In this document: positions 50,991 to 64,000 of the stretch, piece by piece
Numbering within the stretch: position 1 is the first letter of the stretch
Layout: the number at the start of each line of letters is the position of its first letter
Origin: Onchocerca lupi
Lineage: Eukaryota > Nematoda > Chromadorea > Rhabditida > Onchocercidae
Assembly: GCA_028564675.1 (NCBI GenBank)
Contig: JAOVVO010000235.1
Coordinates: 43,854-107,853, forward strand
DNA length: 64,000 nt
Reading direction: 5' to 3'
Notes under the pieces: generated by a model
Databases searched by the model: none
Seen by the model: only the letters and a program-made list of their open reading frames with translations
What the model was told of the DNA's origin: nothing
Translations under genes and position numbers: made by a program

Positions 50991-53847
50991 GAACACAGAC
51001 ATATGTGTGAAACAGACGTGTTTACGAACAGCGAACATGCATTCAATATACATATAGGCGTAAGGACGGAATATCGAAGATATTTAAATCATTAACGGTT
51101 TAAATTTAATTCTGTTGGGGTCTGTTTGAGTCACTAACGGTTTGATTAGACTATATCTATCAAATCTCTAATTAGGAGTTAGGAAGAGCTGGTGTTTATC
51201 ATATTTGTAAATCTTTAAATTTTTTTGGTTTTGAAATATTAGTTTTTTTTTCTTTGATTACGATGGTTATCTAGATAGAAGTTTCTAACTGATTCATCTT
51301 TTCAGGAGGAAATTTCAAGAGTCCTCGTTGTTAAACACTTCTGCGGTATAGATTTCTTTACGCAAATTAGAAACCTTAAATTAATTAGATCCACAACGTG
51401 AAATGTAATGATGCAAGAAAAAGTAGCCGAAATGCCTGGAAGCAAAACACGAAAATGTGCTGTTTTAAATGCATTGGTGATAATAGTTTATTGAACCAGA
51501 TCTTTTCCATTCCATAAATCGGCTAAAATCAAGCACACTCGAAATCTATTGCACTTCCGGAACAAGCCTGCATTTGGATATCACAGTGATCCATCGGAAA
51601 AGAGTGAAAGAAGGTAGATGCATAAAAACGTAAAAGAAAGGTCATAACATGACATTTTTTCTTCAATAAAAAATTTCTGACGTTCAACAATTTGTTGTGC
51701 GAATATTTTTCCAAAATAATAACTGCTATTATCTTAAAAATCTAATTTAAAAAGCTATAAAATTGTGCAAACAGACAGATGATTCAGATGAAAAGGAGGG
51801 AGGAAAGAGAGAGAGAGAGAGAGAAGGTCATCTTGCGATTTGTTTTTTGGTCTTATACAAAATAAATTTTGACAAAAGGAAATGAAGGGAAAATTTTAAG
51901 AAATAATTTAGATGATAAAAGTTTTAACATCGCTCATAAATATGTACTTGTACTGTCAAAGAATGTATGAAGAAATAATGCTTGTTGCGACAAATGCTTA
52001 CTCTTCGATTTAAAAAATCGAGGAGTAGAATGTTTTCTTTCCGTGATGCACTCTTGGCTTTATGGAAACTCCAGGGATTTCAAAGATTTCAGTTATTATA
52101 GAAAACCCGTAAAAAAAATCTTTCACTGTAATTAAGGGACAATTCACAGGTCAATGCTTGGCAGATGTACTAGAAATTTCGAACAATTCCAAGGGACACA
52201 TGAATATCGATTTAGCTGAAATCAGGAAATTAAACTTGCGAGCCAAACGATGGATGAAAAAGAATGCCTGATGGCTGGCTGCTAAAAAGACTGGGACGAA
52301 TATGCGAGCTGCATTACGGATGTGTACTTCAATGAACGATCAAACATTTTGGTGTTAATTTCAAATGGTGATTCAGATTTCACTCATTTAGTGATGAATC
52401 ATTACCAAAAGATTATGGCAGTAAAATGCTGCTCGATATATATCTTGGACATTGTTTGTTTTAAATGTTTTTTAGCAGTTATAAGTTCCTCAAGAATTTT
52501 CAGGACTCTGAATTAGCTCAACGATTTTGAGGATTGACTCATTTAGAATGAACTGAAACTTAAAATTTCCAAAAGCTCGCTCACTATAGCTTTGATAAAT
52601 TTGTATCACAACTAAGCTAAGCAAGCTCTAATAACTTTCATAATTGAATGATTTGAAGCAATTTATTCTATTTGAGAGCACAGCAAAGATATATAAAATA
52701 TGAGTACAAAAAGTATTCATTAGCAGTAAATAGTTGAAAGTAAAAAATGACAGTTTATATAAATCGCACCATTCCATCCAAGATAAAACAAAAAAAGTGT
52801 TTTTGTCAATTACTTATTATCTTTATTTAACTAAGCCAATACGTTTCAGTTTATATTGTTGTTATATCTATTCCAACTTCAACAAATAAGAATTTAATTT
52901 CATTTCGTCTTATTTTATGTATTTTGGAATCGCGTAATTTCACGAATTTAGAGAGTTTGGATTGAAAACATTATATATATAAATAAAAATGTAAATGCTT
53001 CTTTAACTGGTAACAAAACTTCGCAAGTTCATTCTTACAACTCAACAAACTTTCCCCTTTAAATTATATTTTTTTTTAAATGTCTAATTTAAGTTCACAA
53101 AATGTCACCCGACTCAAGCATTCTTTTCCTTAGAGACTGAACGAATAAAATACATATTAAATGTATTTTTCTAAGAATGGTACAAAGAATGCAGAAAAAG
53201 CGAGACGAGAATGAAAATACATTTAGGTGTGCCTGTTCTAATTATATATTTATTTATTTTAGTCACAGTGCAAAATGATCCCGCCTGAAAAAAAGTTTTT
53301 CAGAGACTGCCAAAAAAAAAAAAAAAGGAAATCGTATGGTAAGATTCAAGATGATTGCTTCATCCCACTATCCTAAACTTACTGAATTGGCAACAGGCTA
53401 ATTACTTCAAATTCCTAAACAAAATATAATAGTCTCAAGGCAGATTACAATATTTTTTAATGTTATAATCTTGAATTTTTATTCGATAAACACGAATTTG
53501 GATGGAAGACTTCTTTGACGAAAAATTTATCAGCAGTTACAGCGAACGAGTAGCCACAAAAGCTTTATTCTACAAATGAAGTTTATTTATTATTTTATTG
53601 AAAATCTGCAAGTTCAAAAACCAAAAAATTAAGACAATCCAAAGTTGCCATATTTTAATATATATTTATACATCTGTTAGCAAGCATTCTTTCTGATTTA
53701 CAGAGACCAGAATCTTTTCTTATTAAATTTACAGAAAATTATGGCACTTTAGAATAAACATAGGTTTAAATGCAAAGAAAAAACATCCACATCCAAGTAA
53801 TTTGGGCCTGCCATTTTGGCACTCACTTGAGTTTTTACGTTTGGGAC

Positions 53848-53884
53848 TTCCTATCACTTGGAATAGCTTTCCAAGTGATAGGAA
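53848..53884. repeat. Perfect 16-bp inverted repeat
   Basis: Bases 53848-53863 (TTCCTATCACTTGGAA) are the exact reverse complement of 53869-53884, separated by the 5-base loop TAGCT. No terminator-like T run follows on either side. It could be a cruciform, a hairpin RNA or the scar of an inverted-repeat element. Confidence 0.75.
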
Positions 53885-55607
53885 CTACTCATATGGCAAT
53901 ACAATAAGCCTCAGAGATGAAGTGTATAATAAAGATTCCCTGACTTACAGCGCGAAATTTCAAACTTAATAACTCATGGATTTAGAGGAGTTGGATGTAT
54001 TTGAAATGGAGAAAATAGAAGAGCAAAGAAAGAAAGAGAAAGAGTGAAAAGACGGTTTCCGATCTACTTGTTTATACTTCGAATTTTAAATTTGGTTTCA
54101 GAAAATTTCTTAGTGCAAAACCAGTACGCGATGGGTTTAATTTATGAATGACTTTGAAACATGATGAAATTAGATAAAAAGGTCAATTTTGCGGAGTTGA
54201 CAGTCTAAACTGGTCATGGTTACATTAATCGATGACCAGAATTAGTTGAAAATTCATTATGTATTCAATTTAAAGGAATTGATATATGTAGCTGCAATCA
54301 TACAATTATCTTTAAAAAATTGATCAGTTCCACAAACCTCTAGAGCCAAAAGTAAATTTAAATAACGGTTTTTTCTATGATTCGCCTGAAAAATAATTTT
54401 ACGAATGCTCTGACGAATCTCTACGTTTATAGCTAATACTACAGTCTCCACGAAGTCCTGGGTAAAGATGTGCAAGCAACCACAAAGAATTTTTACAAAG
54501 TGTCGTAAAAAATACAAAGAAAAGGGAAAAAAGAAAAAAAAATATGAATATAAAAAGCAGTTATAGCTCCTCAGATGAAAAAGAAAAAATTTGAATGTAC
54601 GAGTAATAGCCACCTTATCGTTTTTTAACTGGATGGAATTTCGTAAAAATTGATCAAACAATGAAATAAAAAATTAAAGATGAGGAATGAGTTTAAATTT
54701 TTCAAAGTTTAAAGATTCTGTTAGATATAAATAAGCAGATTTCAGTCCAAATATGAATCAATTACTATATTAGTCGAATGGAAATTTTTTCAACATTCGT
54801 CAAAAGATTCACAGGATCATGATTAAATTCTGATGACAGCACAAGCTCATTTAATCGCTGAGCTGGATTTTTCACGAATCAATTTTTGAATTTCTAGTAT
54901 CTTCTCATTTCATCTGAAAATGTTTCAGATGAAATTATTCTGAATTACTTTAATTTAATCTCGTACTTTACTCCGCACTTGTCAACTTTAAAAGCCCTAA
55001 GTGAATTGTTCATAGAATTTTGCCAATTAAACAAACCTAAGCTGCTTATCATTAGGATATTCCACACATTCATTTGAAAATGGTCGTTCTTTTATCTAGA
55101 TCAAAATATCCGAAAATAAAGTTTTTCAAAAACTCTCCCAAATCAGCAATGTTAGTTTCAGGTCTTTAAGCTCTTTCTATTCTTTTTATCATTAAAATGA
55201 CCACATCTGCCTTGCCTAGTAGTTACATTCCTGTTGGATCCTCTAAGCCACATAGAGTAGATATCAACAAGCCGTGGTATCTCTTCTATGACATCCAAAT
55301 TTCAAACTGAACCGCAAAAATAATGGATGTACTAATTACTGCAAATAATTCCTTATTTATTTCTTTATATCGGATCTGTTTTGGTTTTCCACTTCGAAAT
55401 CCTCAATCCACACCCCAACCCACACGTCACGAGATTTCCAGCATTCCTTATCAAGTGAAAATTGGCCAATACTAGTCTAATAGGTCCATTTTCTCCCAAC
55501 GTAACAATGTGTAATAGCTAATGATAATGCATGAAGCATCTGTGCCCCCGAAGAGGTATCATCCTGCATGAACTTGCCTGTATGAACAGCATTAATTTTA
55601 TAGTTCG

Positions 55608-55772
55608 CTAGCGATTGTTGAAGTGAACTGTACCGCACTTTTCAATTTTTTTGTCTGTTCCCATCCTCACATTACGTCCCCAAAAATTATGACTTTGTTC
55701 GACTAAATACTGCAGCATTTTCTCATACATCTGCCAACCACACATACAATGGCAGTAGCTGACTTTTCCCAT
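55608..55772 (-). CDS. Short hypothetical frame, 54 codons
   Basis: ATG at 55772 to TAG at 55608. The composition is coding-like, rich in Cys, Trp and Met near the start (SYCHCMCGWQMYEKML) rather than A/T-driven. A separate open stretch of about 40 codons lies further along the same strand near 55300-55180. The two might be remnants of a mobile element, but no transposase motif is certain. No splice evidence. Confidence 0.2.
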   Translation of the reverse strand: MGKVSYCHCMCGWQMYEKMLQYLVEQSHNFWGRNVRMGTDKKIEKCGTVHFNNR

Positions 55773-56290
55773 GTAATCCTTGAATTAAAGATGTTTAGAA
55801 CGGACTTATATAACTTATTAATTTATAAAGAAAAAATATGAGGAATTAACATCTGAAATAACAAATATGAGACAACAATAAATTAATGCTTGCTAGATCA
55901 CCGAACAGCAGTAGAAATAACGATGCCAGCCTCTAAATTTGATAATGGCCGCCAAGAATGATATCGATGACTTAAGTAATATGATCCCAATTAAGTTTAT
56001 GCTTAAAATTAAGTGTTCTTATTAGTAATAAATCATTAAAGGCAAATCTAATGCAAAACAAACATAAGGAAAATAAAAAACAACCAACATTTCGAAAATT
56101 TTGGAGAATTTATAGAGGTAGCTATCGAACCGGCATAAGATACATACTAGATTTTGAACTGCATGAGATTTTGGAACAATTTTTACAAAGGACATTAGCT
56201 TTAGCTATGCTGGTTGTTTAAAGTTAACAATTAAATTTTGTTGCACCCATAATCAACAGTTTCACACGAAAAATGATAACAAAACAAAGT

Positions 56291-59200
56291 TCAGAGCTCT
56301 GAATGCTCCATTTCATCTTTTATTCCATCTTTTTCCTCGACAGATTTTTCGTCTTCATCTTCCTCAATTTCAGGTTCTTCTTCCACTAACTCATCCAATG
56401 ATACACCCATCGCTCGGCGAAGAATCTGAGAATGTACAGGTAATTTCTAGCAATAATATTCGAACAGTCAGAATGACCACACTAAGTATTTTTGAAGACT
56501 TAAGCAAATGCACCTGCTCAACTCGTTCAGCGAATCCAACTTGATCATTCAAAGTGAAACCAGACCGCAATGTAGCCGTTTCAAACAGTAGCATAGCTGT
56601 ATTAGCAGCTTTTTCATCACTTTTCTCAGACTGCACACGACGAAGTAATTCCTTGATAACAGGATGACGTGGGTTGATTTCGAATGTTTTCTTCTGATTT
56701 GCGTAGAACTCCTTAAAAAGTCAATGAGAATCATGCAAGCTTTTTAGTTATTTAGAGATATCTGTAATTCAAAACGAAGTAACCTGAGTTGGGTCATGAG
56801 ATTTCGCATGCGGTTGAGATTTCATGATCCGTTCCATGTTTCCTGACCAACCGTAAGAAGATGCAACCAATGCACATGGTGATTGTACCAAACGTTGCGA
56901 AACGACTGCCTTTTCAATCTTATTCTAAAATCACAAAATAATTAACAATACATTTAAATGCAGGAAAAAAATGATGAAAGTTCGAACCAGAAAAACTGCA
57001 AATTTAAATCGAAAAACTGTAAATAACAAGAATTTTTCCAAGACAATTGCAAAACTAGTGAAAATTTTGAATGTATCATAGCTATCACATTCATTCGTGT
57101 AAATGATATTAAGTGTTGTTTGACGAATAATGGCACAGTTTAAGATGCCGCACCTCAGCTCACATTTCAAAATTGTGTGATACTCTAACGTACTGAAAAT
57201 TTATCTGAAAGTGATAGCGAAGAAATGAATCCAGCTGGCCATTACTTGAATAGGAAGAAGACGGTACAAGTCAAAACTCTTTCCGCTCACCTTCAGAGCC
57301 ACATTTTTGAGCCAATCTGTCAGCGGTTCAAATTCCTTTTCTAGCTGTTCTTGCATTTCTTTACTCTTTTCACCATCATCAATTTTCAGCCCTTCTTTGG
57401 CAGCATTTTGAAATTTCTTTCCATCAAACTCCGGCAAAGATTGGATGGCATATTCGTCAACGGCTTCCACCAAATATAATACCTCATATCCTTTCTTGAG
57501 TAAGCGTTCAACAAAAGGTGAAGATTCCACCTGCAAAAAATGAAATCCAAACTTTTCTTTTATTCTTTTCCAGTATCTTCGTCAAAATAAGCTAAAACAG
57601 TAACCTCTTCTCGTGAATTTCCAGCAACATAAAAAATCACTTCTTGATTATCTTTCATTCGGCTCAAGTATTCAGCTAGCGAAGTCATTTTGTCCTGCAA
57701 CAATAAAACTATACTTAAAAACCGAAAAATATCGAGACTTTCAAAAACCAGAAAATGTCTGATTTAGAAATTCATATATCGCATTAAAGTATCAAGAAAC
57801 GCTACTTTTTTATCGGAAGAATAGAAACGCAAGAGCTTTGCAAGACGTATTCTATTTGTGGGATCTTCCATGATACCTAACTTGATATTTGTACTGTATT
57901 CTTTCCAAAAATCTTCGAAATCATCAGGTTCCATCTTCTTGAGCATATCCAATACTTTCCTGACAAGCTTCTTCTTAATAACCTGAATTCCTCTTTCCAT
58001 TAGTCTTCAGAACAGAATTCAAGATTAGGGAAGAAAACCAATGATTTTTGGTTGCTTTTCTTCTCTTTCCACAAAACAGATCGTCTCTTGTTCATAAATT
58101 ATCTGAAGTAAAAATACTTTCAGAAGTTTATGTTGTTGAAGTGTTTCACGGGATACATTCAACGGCAAGTCATCCGAATCTACTATACCACGGATAAAAG
58201 ATAAATACTTCGGCATCATATCATGGAAATCATCAGTGATGAAAACACGACGCACATACAGTTTGATGTTGTCTGTGCCCTGAAATTCAATGAAATGCAT
58301 TATTTTTCAATAATGAAGTCAGAAGAAATAGAATTTAAGGAAGGGCTTTAAAATTGTAACTCAGAATTCATCCAACAATACAGAAATTACATAAAATAGA
58401 TAGAAATAAATCATTGAATTCCATTATCAACAAAAATTCATACCTTTCCATAATTCTGAAACATGTCGAATGGGCTATGTCGGGGAACGTAAAGAATGGA
58501 TTTGAAGGTGACCTCACCCTCGGCTGTAAAATGTACATATGCAAGAGGATTATCGTGATCCTGAAATCAATGACAAAGGTCTCATTGATGAAATGGATCT
58601 TGAGAAGAAAGAATAGTGAGTGATAATACAGGAATTAAGCTGAAGGATATCAAATTATGGTCTATTCAAAAAAAAAAAAAAATTGATAATGAAAAAATCA
58701 AAAAAAAAAAAATTTCACAAGCCTTAAAACTTGTAGTGAAACACAAAATTTCAATTATTCGAAAAGAAAACTACTATTAACAAGAATAAAATGATGAAAA
58801 ATTCCAGCAAGAAAAAAGTTAAAGATGTCCATTTCATGAACCTTAGTTATGCTCTTGTAAAATTCTTTGTATTCCTCCGTTTCAACATCACCATTCTTTC
58901 GCATCCATATTGGCTTAACACTGTTGATTTTCTCCCAATCCCACGTAGTCTTCTCAACTTTCTTGGTTTTCGGTTCCATTTTGTCTTCCTCGACCTTACC
59001 ATCTGCATCTTCAGTTCTTTCTTCAACTACTTTTTCTGTTTGTTCTTCAACGGGCTCTTCAACTGTTTCCGTCTAAAAAAACTAACTAAACAGTGTACAA
59101 CATCTTTTCTGAATGCTAAAGAAAAAAAAATTAAACAAATTACTTTCGACTGCCACAAGTAGATGTTAAAGTTGATGAACTGACTATACTTCTCTACCAA

Positions 59201-61012
59201 GTTCTTCAATGTATCGGCTTCAAGGAAGTCATACGCTTCTTCCTTCAAATGCAGTGAAACTTGTGTACCACGCTTAAGAGTTGTGCCTCGAGGATCCTTT
59301 GCAATCGTAAATCTATAAATTGAAGGAATTAAACAAATTCAGTCATATCCAGCAAGAAAAACTGCCTAAAATCAACAAGTAAAAAATGCAGTCTATATGG
59401 AAACTTACGAAGAACTATCAGATTCCCAGATGTACTGATCATCATCATTGTGTTTCGAAGTTACGACAACACGATCTGCAACAAGATAGGAGGAGTAGAA
59501 ACCAACACCGAATTGTCCGATCATGTCCTGTTGTTGTTCCATTGATGTGGAAGAATCTAACAGCTTTGATAAGAACTCTGATGTTCCTGATCGCGCAATC
59601 GTACCCAAATTATTGATCAAGTCCGTTTTTGTCATTCCAATACCAGTATCCGTCACATGTAACATGTGGTTTTCAGGATCTGCCTAAAATTCAACGAACA
59701 AAAGTTGAATGCTTTTAAAATTTATTCAAATACCCAACTGCGGAAAAGCTAAAATGAGAAGCCGTACCTTAATTCGAATTGAGAGTTCATCAATAGCAGA
59801 AAGAACCGATGGATCCGTCAGTGATAACAAACGAATTTTGTCCAACGCGTCCGAAGCATTTGATATCAACTCACGAAGGAAGATCTCTTTGTTTCTAAAA
59901 ATAAATATGAGTGCTGCAACAAATACTACTGTGCTAATGACAGGTAAACCGAATCATACAAAAAAAAAAAAGAAAAAGAAAAACATATAAATCATTAAGA
60001 GAATGTTTATGTCAATCCTTTTTTTTTCAGCTATTAGCTTAACTGAAGAAGCCTACAGTGCAGTAGCAATTTAAACTTATAAAAATTGTAAAATTTGAAA
60101 TATAAATTTGGACATACTTATATAAAGAGTTAATAATCAGCTTCATCATACGATTTACTTCAGCCTGAAAGCTGTGTTTTTCGGCCCGACTTCTCAATTC
60201 CTTCATTTCTGCCACGGACAGCCCGTCCAATTTAATTGCTTCTTCTTCTCTGAAACCGAATTATTCATCTTCCTACTATACAAACATCATAACTAAAGAT
60301 ACGGAGGAGAACCAAATAGACTTGATGATGTATAAATCACAAGAACTATATACAACAAGACCAACCTCTGAATAACTTCATCATCAGTTTTCGAACTCGT
60401 CTTAACTTTCCCAATATTTTCCTTCACTGTTTCTTCATCACTTGACTCAACTTTGGCGTTCACTTGTGTGCTTGAAAAAAAGGCTGAAAAAAGACCAAAT
60501 AAGTAAATTTTTAATTGATTGGATTTTCAAGGTTTTAGTTTTCTCTTTTTCAGTATGCAGTGCATTCATAAAGTTAAGTTTACATTATGAAGGCGTAAGT
60601 CATCATAACATATATATAACATCGCAAGACATATCGAGAGCAAGTCAAAGTAATTCTATCAGTTGTAGAGAAAGTACGGTCAAATGATCTGGACAACCGA
60701 AATTTGATCAGTAGACAAATATTAATGTGAAATAATGAAAGGGAATATTAGCATCTGATCGTGCAATTGTGACAGTGACAAAGCAGTACAGCGCTGAATA
60801 TCCGTCTGCCAATAATATTCGAGCAAGCGATCGGAATGGTGACATTTCATTTATTACGATGATAAAATCAAAGCAAAGAGGTAGTTAGATCTAATAATTC
60901 TAATGACGCAAATATGAAAAATAATTGTAAAGGAAGATATTTCAAGCAACATACCGAAAGCAAAAACAGCAACGGTGATGATAATGAGGCTTGCGTTATA
61001 ATTGCTAGCCAT
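56291..61012 (-). CDS. enpl-1: Endoplasmin (GRP94), ER-resident HSP90
   Basis: ATP-driven chaperone of the ER lumen. Fifteen exons (minus): 61012-60955, 60483-60366, 60249-60118, 59894-59768, 59683-59409, 59312-59144, 59072-58842, 58560-58444, 58279-58118, 57982-57806, 57694-57605, 57530-57291, 56924-56784, 56711-56514, 56425-56291. They total 2,370 bases (789 residues; human 803), all joins in phase. A hydrophobic N-terminus (SLIIITVAVFAF) is a signal peptide split by intron 1. The ATPase domain has the catalytic Glu in IFLRELISNASDA, plus DTGIGMT and GQFGVGFYSSYLVADRV. GRP94-specific REEEAIKLDGL and an acidic Glu/Lys linker (exon 7) follow. The middle and C-terminal domains show RRVFITDD, LPLNVSRETLQQHKLLK, ESSPFVERLLKKGYEV and ATLRSGF. 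The protein ends in an acidic tail and HSEL, an unusual form of the KDEL retrieval signal. Confidence 0.97.
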
Positions 61013-62091
61013 AGAGATAAATGCACAACGATTCGTACCTTCTTTGAAATACAGAGATCAGGGATAATAAGATGAGAGATACTCTAAAAAGGATATTCAT
61101 TACATTCCTTTTCCTCACTTAGCTACATCGCATATAAAAGACGCCACGAGCGACAGAAAAGCTACCGGAAATGTACGAAGGGAATTTGGGAAAAGTATGG
61201 AGGAAATTTAGAAAAGGTTCTGCCAAACGATCCCTCCAAATTTACACGTACGTCATATAACCCACTCGTCACCACCAGTAATACCACAATTATCCTGTAC
61301 AGTAGCATTTCCGTATCGCGTAATATAAACTTATTCATCCAACCAAACACTTGGCTCCACCCATTCCTGCAACTTCCTACGATTAAACACAATTTGATTG
61401 GGCCATCCAATTATTATGGAACGTGTATGATCCTTATTTCACGGAGACACTATGAAAATTTGACGAACCGCCCTTTTGATGACATAGTTTAGCAGGCATA
61501 TATGAGCCGTAAAAAAAAAACTGCTCTACTGATGAATGTGTGTTGATTTTTTATCTCAGTGGGATTTCCAGTTCGGCGAGTTTACTAACATTTCTCGTTT
61601 GATTTACCTTTTTAATTTGATTTCGGTAGAATTTAAGTAAGATAGAGTGAAAGAATGAAAAGATGGAATTTAATTGTAAGTGGGAAGTAAAGTTAGACAT
61701 GTTTGAAAAAATAGTGCATTTTCTTTTACCTTTGATCGCCTCAATATCCCTCGAAAATCATTGGCTTACGCTTCTTACGCCATTACTAGTAAAAAATGTT
61801 TTCATTAAGATATTCTCTATAAGTAAATCCGAAGCGTCGCACTGCTCGACTTTCATTGTCCTTAGCCCGATTTCACTATCTTATATTCAATTTCATGAAA
61901 TATTGCCTCTGAAATATCATTTCTTGACCAGTGTTAAACTTTCATGGACGGATATCTACAGAAAGGTTCCTTGTGAGAAACTGTTATCACTTCTGCGTTT
62001 TAAGGATGCTGTAGCTGTGATATAGGCATATCGTTCTGTTGAGCATTCACGTATTCTTTTTTGTTTTTTGTTTTTTTTTTTTCGTTTTTTT

Positions 62092-62125
<34 letters not shown>

Positions 62126-63599
62126 CTTCGCTGAACGACTCTTCGTAACGGCGAAATGTGTCTTTATAATTTCCTAAGCTTTTTTTTTTCCTTTCAAGTT
62201 TTTTTGGATTTTTTCGTGCAGTACTGTTTTGCCAGACGTATTCATTGAAGGATGTGCTGAAATGAAATGAAAGTCAAAAAGCCGGTTGAAAAATGTTAAT
62301 GATGAGATTGAGGATGAAAAGTGAAGAATTTAAGATTTACCGACTAAAGGTAAAAGTAGCCATCGACTTGTCATTTGTTAACTAAACGTAGTAAAGCGAT
62401 ATGTCATAATAGCCATAAATTGAAATAGGCTTGCATCTGTTATATTATTGTCTATAATCGGAATTTGTAAAGTGAATGACTGTATGTGGATATTGCTAAA
62501 TACATTGAAGTCCAATGACACTGGCCGTTCCGGAATGGAGACACTTTCCGGTGATGTTCCTCTCAGACTAATGAACGCCTGTGCAAAGTGCGATTATTGA
62601 AATCTATATATAATGCAGTGCCGTGGATTTGGACGTTGAACAGAAATGAATGACTTAAGAAAATTATCACTGAACATAGGAGAGGTTAATAAAGGAGACA
62701 TAATTGAATGACTGTTATAGATATTTCTACTACAAATTTTCTTCATATCTCATTTCCGGATATCTTTTGTACTGAAAACATTCCATTCCTCCTCCTGTCC
62801 CGATAAGTCCGCTTTATTAAAAAGAACGAGTTACTTGATGAATATTCCGAAAGTTTTTCGTACGTCAGTAGAATGTTGAGGAAAAGGAAAGATATAAGTA
62901 CTATCACGGTTTCTAGTGTGTTCTCAATGGTTTCATGCTAGTATTAATTACTGAGGTATAATTTTTTTTTTAAAAGGAGAATCGAATGGATTTCTGGAAT
63001 GTTTGCCAATAAAATAAACTTATTACAGGTATGATGATAAGTAGAAGAGTAACGTCTCTAAAACTGAAATTAATGTTTTATCACGAATCCTAAATCTCTA
63101 TGAGTCCGAGAATTGTTTTCACCTTATGTCATTCCTTGTTTCTCTGCAGTGAGATTTTACGTCTTGTGTTTTGAAATACGAATGAATAGATTTTCTATGC
63201 AACTTAAAACATCGGCCGATTTTGAGATAGAATTTTGTTCAGTTGATGTTTATTGATCATATATCTTCCATTTTTCTATTTCATAAGAATTGTTGATCAG
63301 CAAATTAATTAGAAATCAATTCTTCGTACTGCTGGGATGTATTAGATTATTGGTGATTAAGAGCTAATCATTCACCGAGTATCCCTGATCTATATATTAT
63401 TCCATCCCAAACATTTTGATTTTTCCGACACTTACAAAATAAAGCGAGTTGCATATGAAAAATCTTCATGTTGCTGTTGAATATTCGCATTTCCTCACAT
63501 CATATAAGATGCTTATAAGATAAAACTTTCTGGCGAATTCATTTGAGTTCCATCTGAAATGAGTTCATTGGACTATCGTGTTACTGATATATTTTTCAG
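61013..63599. other. Upstream of endoplasmin; T-rich tract; no clear gene
   Basis: Divergent intergenic region between the minus-strand endoplasmin start and a plus-strand gene at 63615. A T-rich tract spans 62056-62123. The plus frame 61663-62025 (120 codons) is open but lacks a recognised domain, and the opposite strand is also partly open, so it is not called. Confidence 0.4.
62056..62123. repeat. T-rich low-complexity tract
   Basis: Nearly pure T with scattered G and C, ending in a run of more than 25 T. Confidence 0.8.
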
Positions 63600-63614
63600 T
63601 TTGGAAGGTGCAGG

Positions 63615-63704
63615 ATGACGGAATCTACAACGACATTATCATCTACTGGTAATATAATTTCCAGTGTTTCCAATGCTATCATCACTTACACAGCGAAAGA
63701 ACAG
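63615..63704 (+). CDS. First coding exon of a gene leaving the right edge
   Basis: ATG at 63615 follows a strong TTTTTCAG acceptor ending at 63599, so a 15-base leader is either spliced from a 5' UTR exon or receives a spliced leader. Thirty codons end exactly at CAG|GTTAGA in phase 0. The start is Ser/Thr-rich (MTESTTTLSSTG), then a more hydrophobic stretch (NAIITYTAKEQ). No family recognised; the next exon lies beyond the window or in its last 300 bases. Confidence 0.55.
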
Positions 63705-64000
63705 GTTAGAAGTTAAATATTCCGATTATTCAAATTACTTCATCGCCAAAGTCAATATCTAATTAAGCTTTCGTAAGGGAAAATTGAAATATCTTTTGGT
63801 GATTGAGGCTGCAAATATGCATCTCGTTTTTGATTATCTCATAACTACTTCGGAATAGGAAGTTTGAAATTAGAATTCGTCTCGTTATTACTGTTTACCA
63901 AAAATTAATATCTGGAATCATTATCGAGGAGGTATGTAGAGAGATTGTTAGCTCTTTCTGTTGTCCATGTGCAGTAATTTCTAAAAAGCATATATATATA

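Larger units (their letters stand above)
50991..56290. other. Gene-poor region up to the endoplasmin 3' end
   Basis: Mostly AT-rich. It includes a GA repeat (51806-51825), a perfect inverted repeat (53848-53884), a Phe-rich minus-strand frame of 134 codons (54257-54661) and a 54-codon minus-strand frame at 55608-55772. None can be assigned to a known family. Confidence 0.4.

Noticed and set aside
51529..52516. 60-65 codon frames on both strands
   Set aside because: Length and composition fit chance in AT-rich DNA.
54257..54661. 134-codon minus-strand frame
   Set aside because: Half is Phe/Tyr from A runs; the rest (EIRQSIRKIIFQ) has no recognisable homologue. Possible decayed exon only.
61663..62025. 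120-codon plus-strand frame
   Set aside because: No domain found, starts with an internal GTAAGT donor sequence, and the opposite strand is also partly open.
1..64000. tRNA, rRNA, spliced-leader RNA, U-snRNA and CRISPR arrays
   Set aside because: Looked for A/B-box, SL1 and U6-like motifs and spaced repeats by eye; none was convincing.

Overview
The window looks like nuclear DNA of a nematode, most likely filarial. It is AT-rich with long A/T homopolymers, has many short introns with TTTCAG or TTTTAG acceptors, and its proteins match nematode and animal families. The species is an inference. There are no bacterial operons, CRISPR arrays or clear tRNA/rRNA genes. Gene models were assembled by hand from conserved protein segments, splice sites and phase consistency, so exon edges are predictions.

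Layout. 0-1.4 kb: minus-strand start of an alanine-rich protein that runs off the left edge. 1.4-5.6 kb: AT-rich non-coding DNA with a microRNA-like hairpin. 5.7-22.2 kb (+): WDFY3/ALFY, about 55 exons, lacking the first ~360 residues of the human protein. 23.8-25.4 kb (+): UBE2D-class E2 (let-70). 26.6-29.8 kb (+): MINDY-1/2 deubiquitinase. 30.8-35.3 kb (+): ATG7, the autophagy E1. 36.5-37.2 kb (-): a 120-residue ubiquitin-like protein in three short exons. 38.7-46.2 kb (-): folliculin-interacting protein (FNIP). 46.5-47.3 kb (-): possible unidentified exons. 47.3-56.3 kb: a gene-poor stretch with a GC-rich island near 50.3-51.0 kb and one repeat remnant. 56.3-61.0 kb (-): endoplasmin (GRP94). 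63.6 kb (+): first coding exon of a gene that runs off the right edge.

How the genes relate. The four plus-strand genes from 5.7 to 35.3 kb all belong to ubiquitin or selective-autophagy biology: an aggregate-autophagy scaffold, an E2, a K48-chain deubiquitinase and the E1-like enzyme for ATG8/ATG12. The two nearest minus-strand genes fit the theme: a ubiquitin-like protein, and FNIP, which acts with folliculin in lysosomal nutrient signalling and also binds HSP90. GRP94 adds ER protein quality control. Whether this grouping is functional or chance cannot be settled from one window; it is the main point raised in Part 2.
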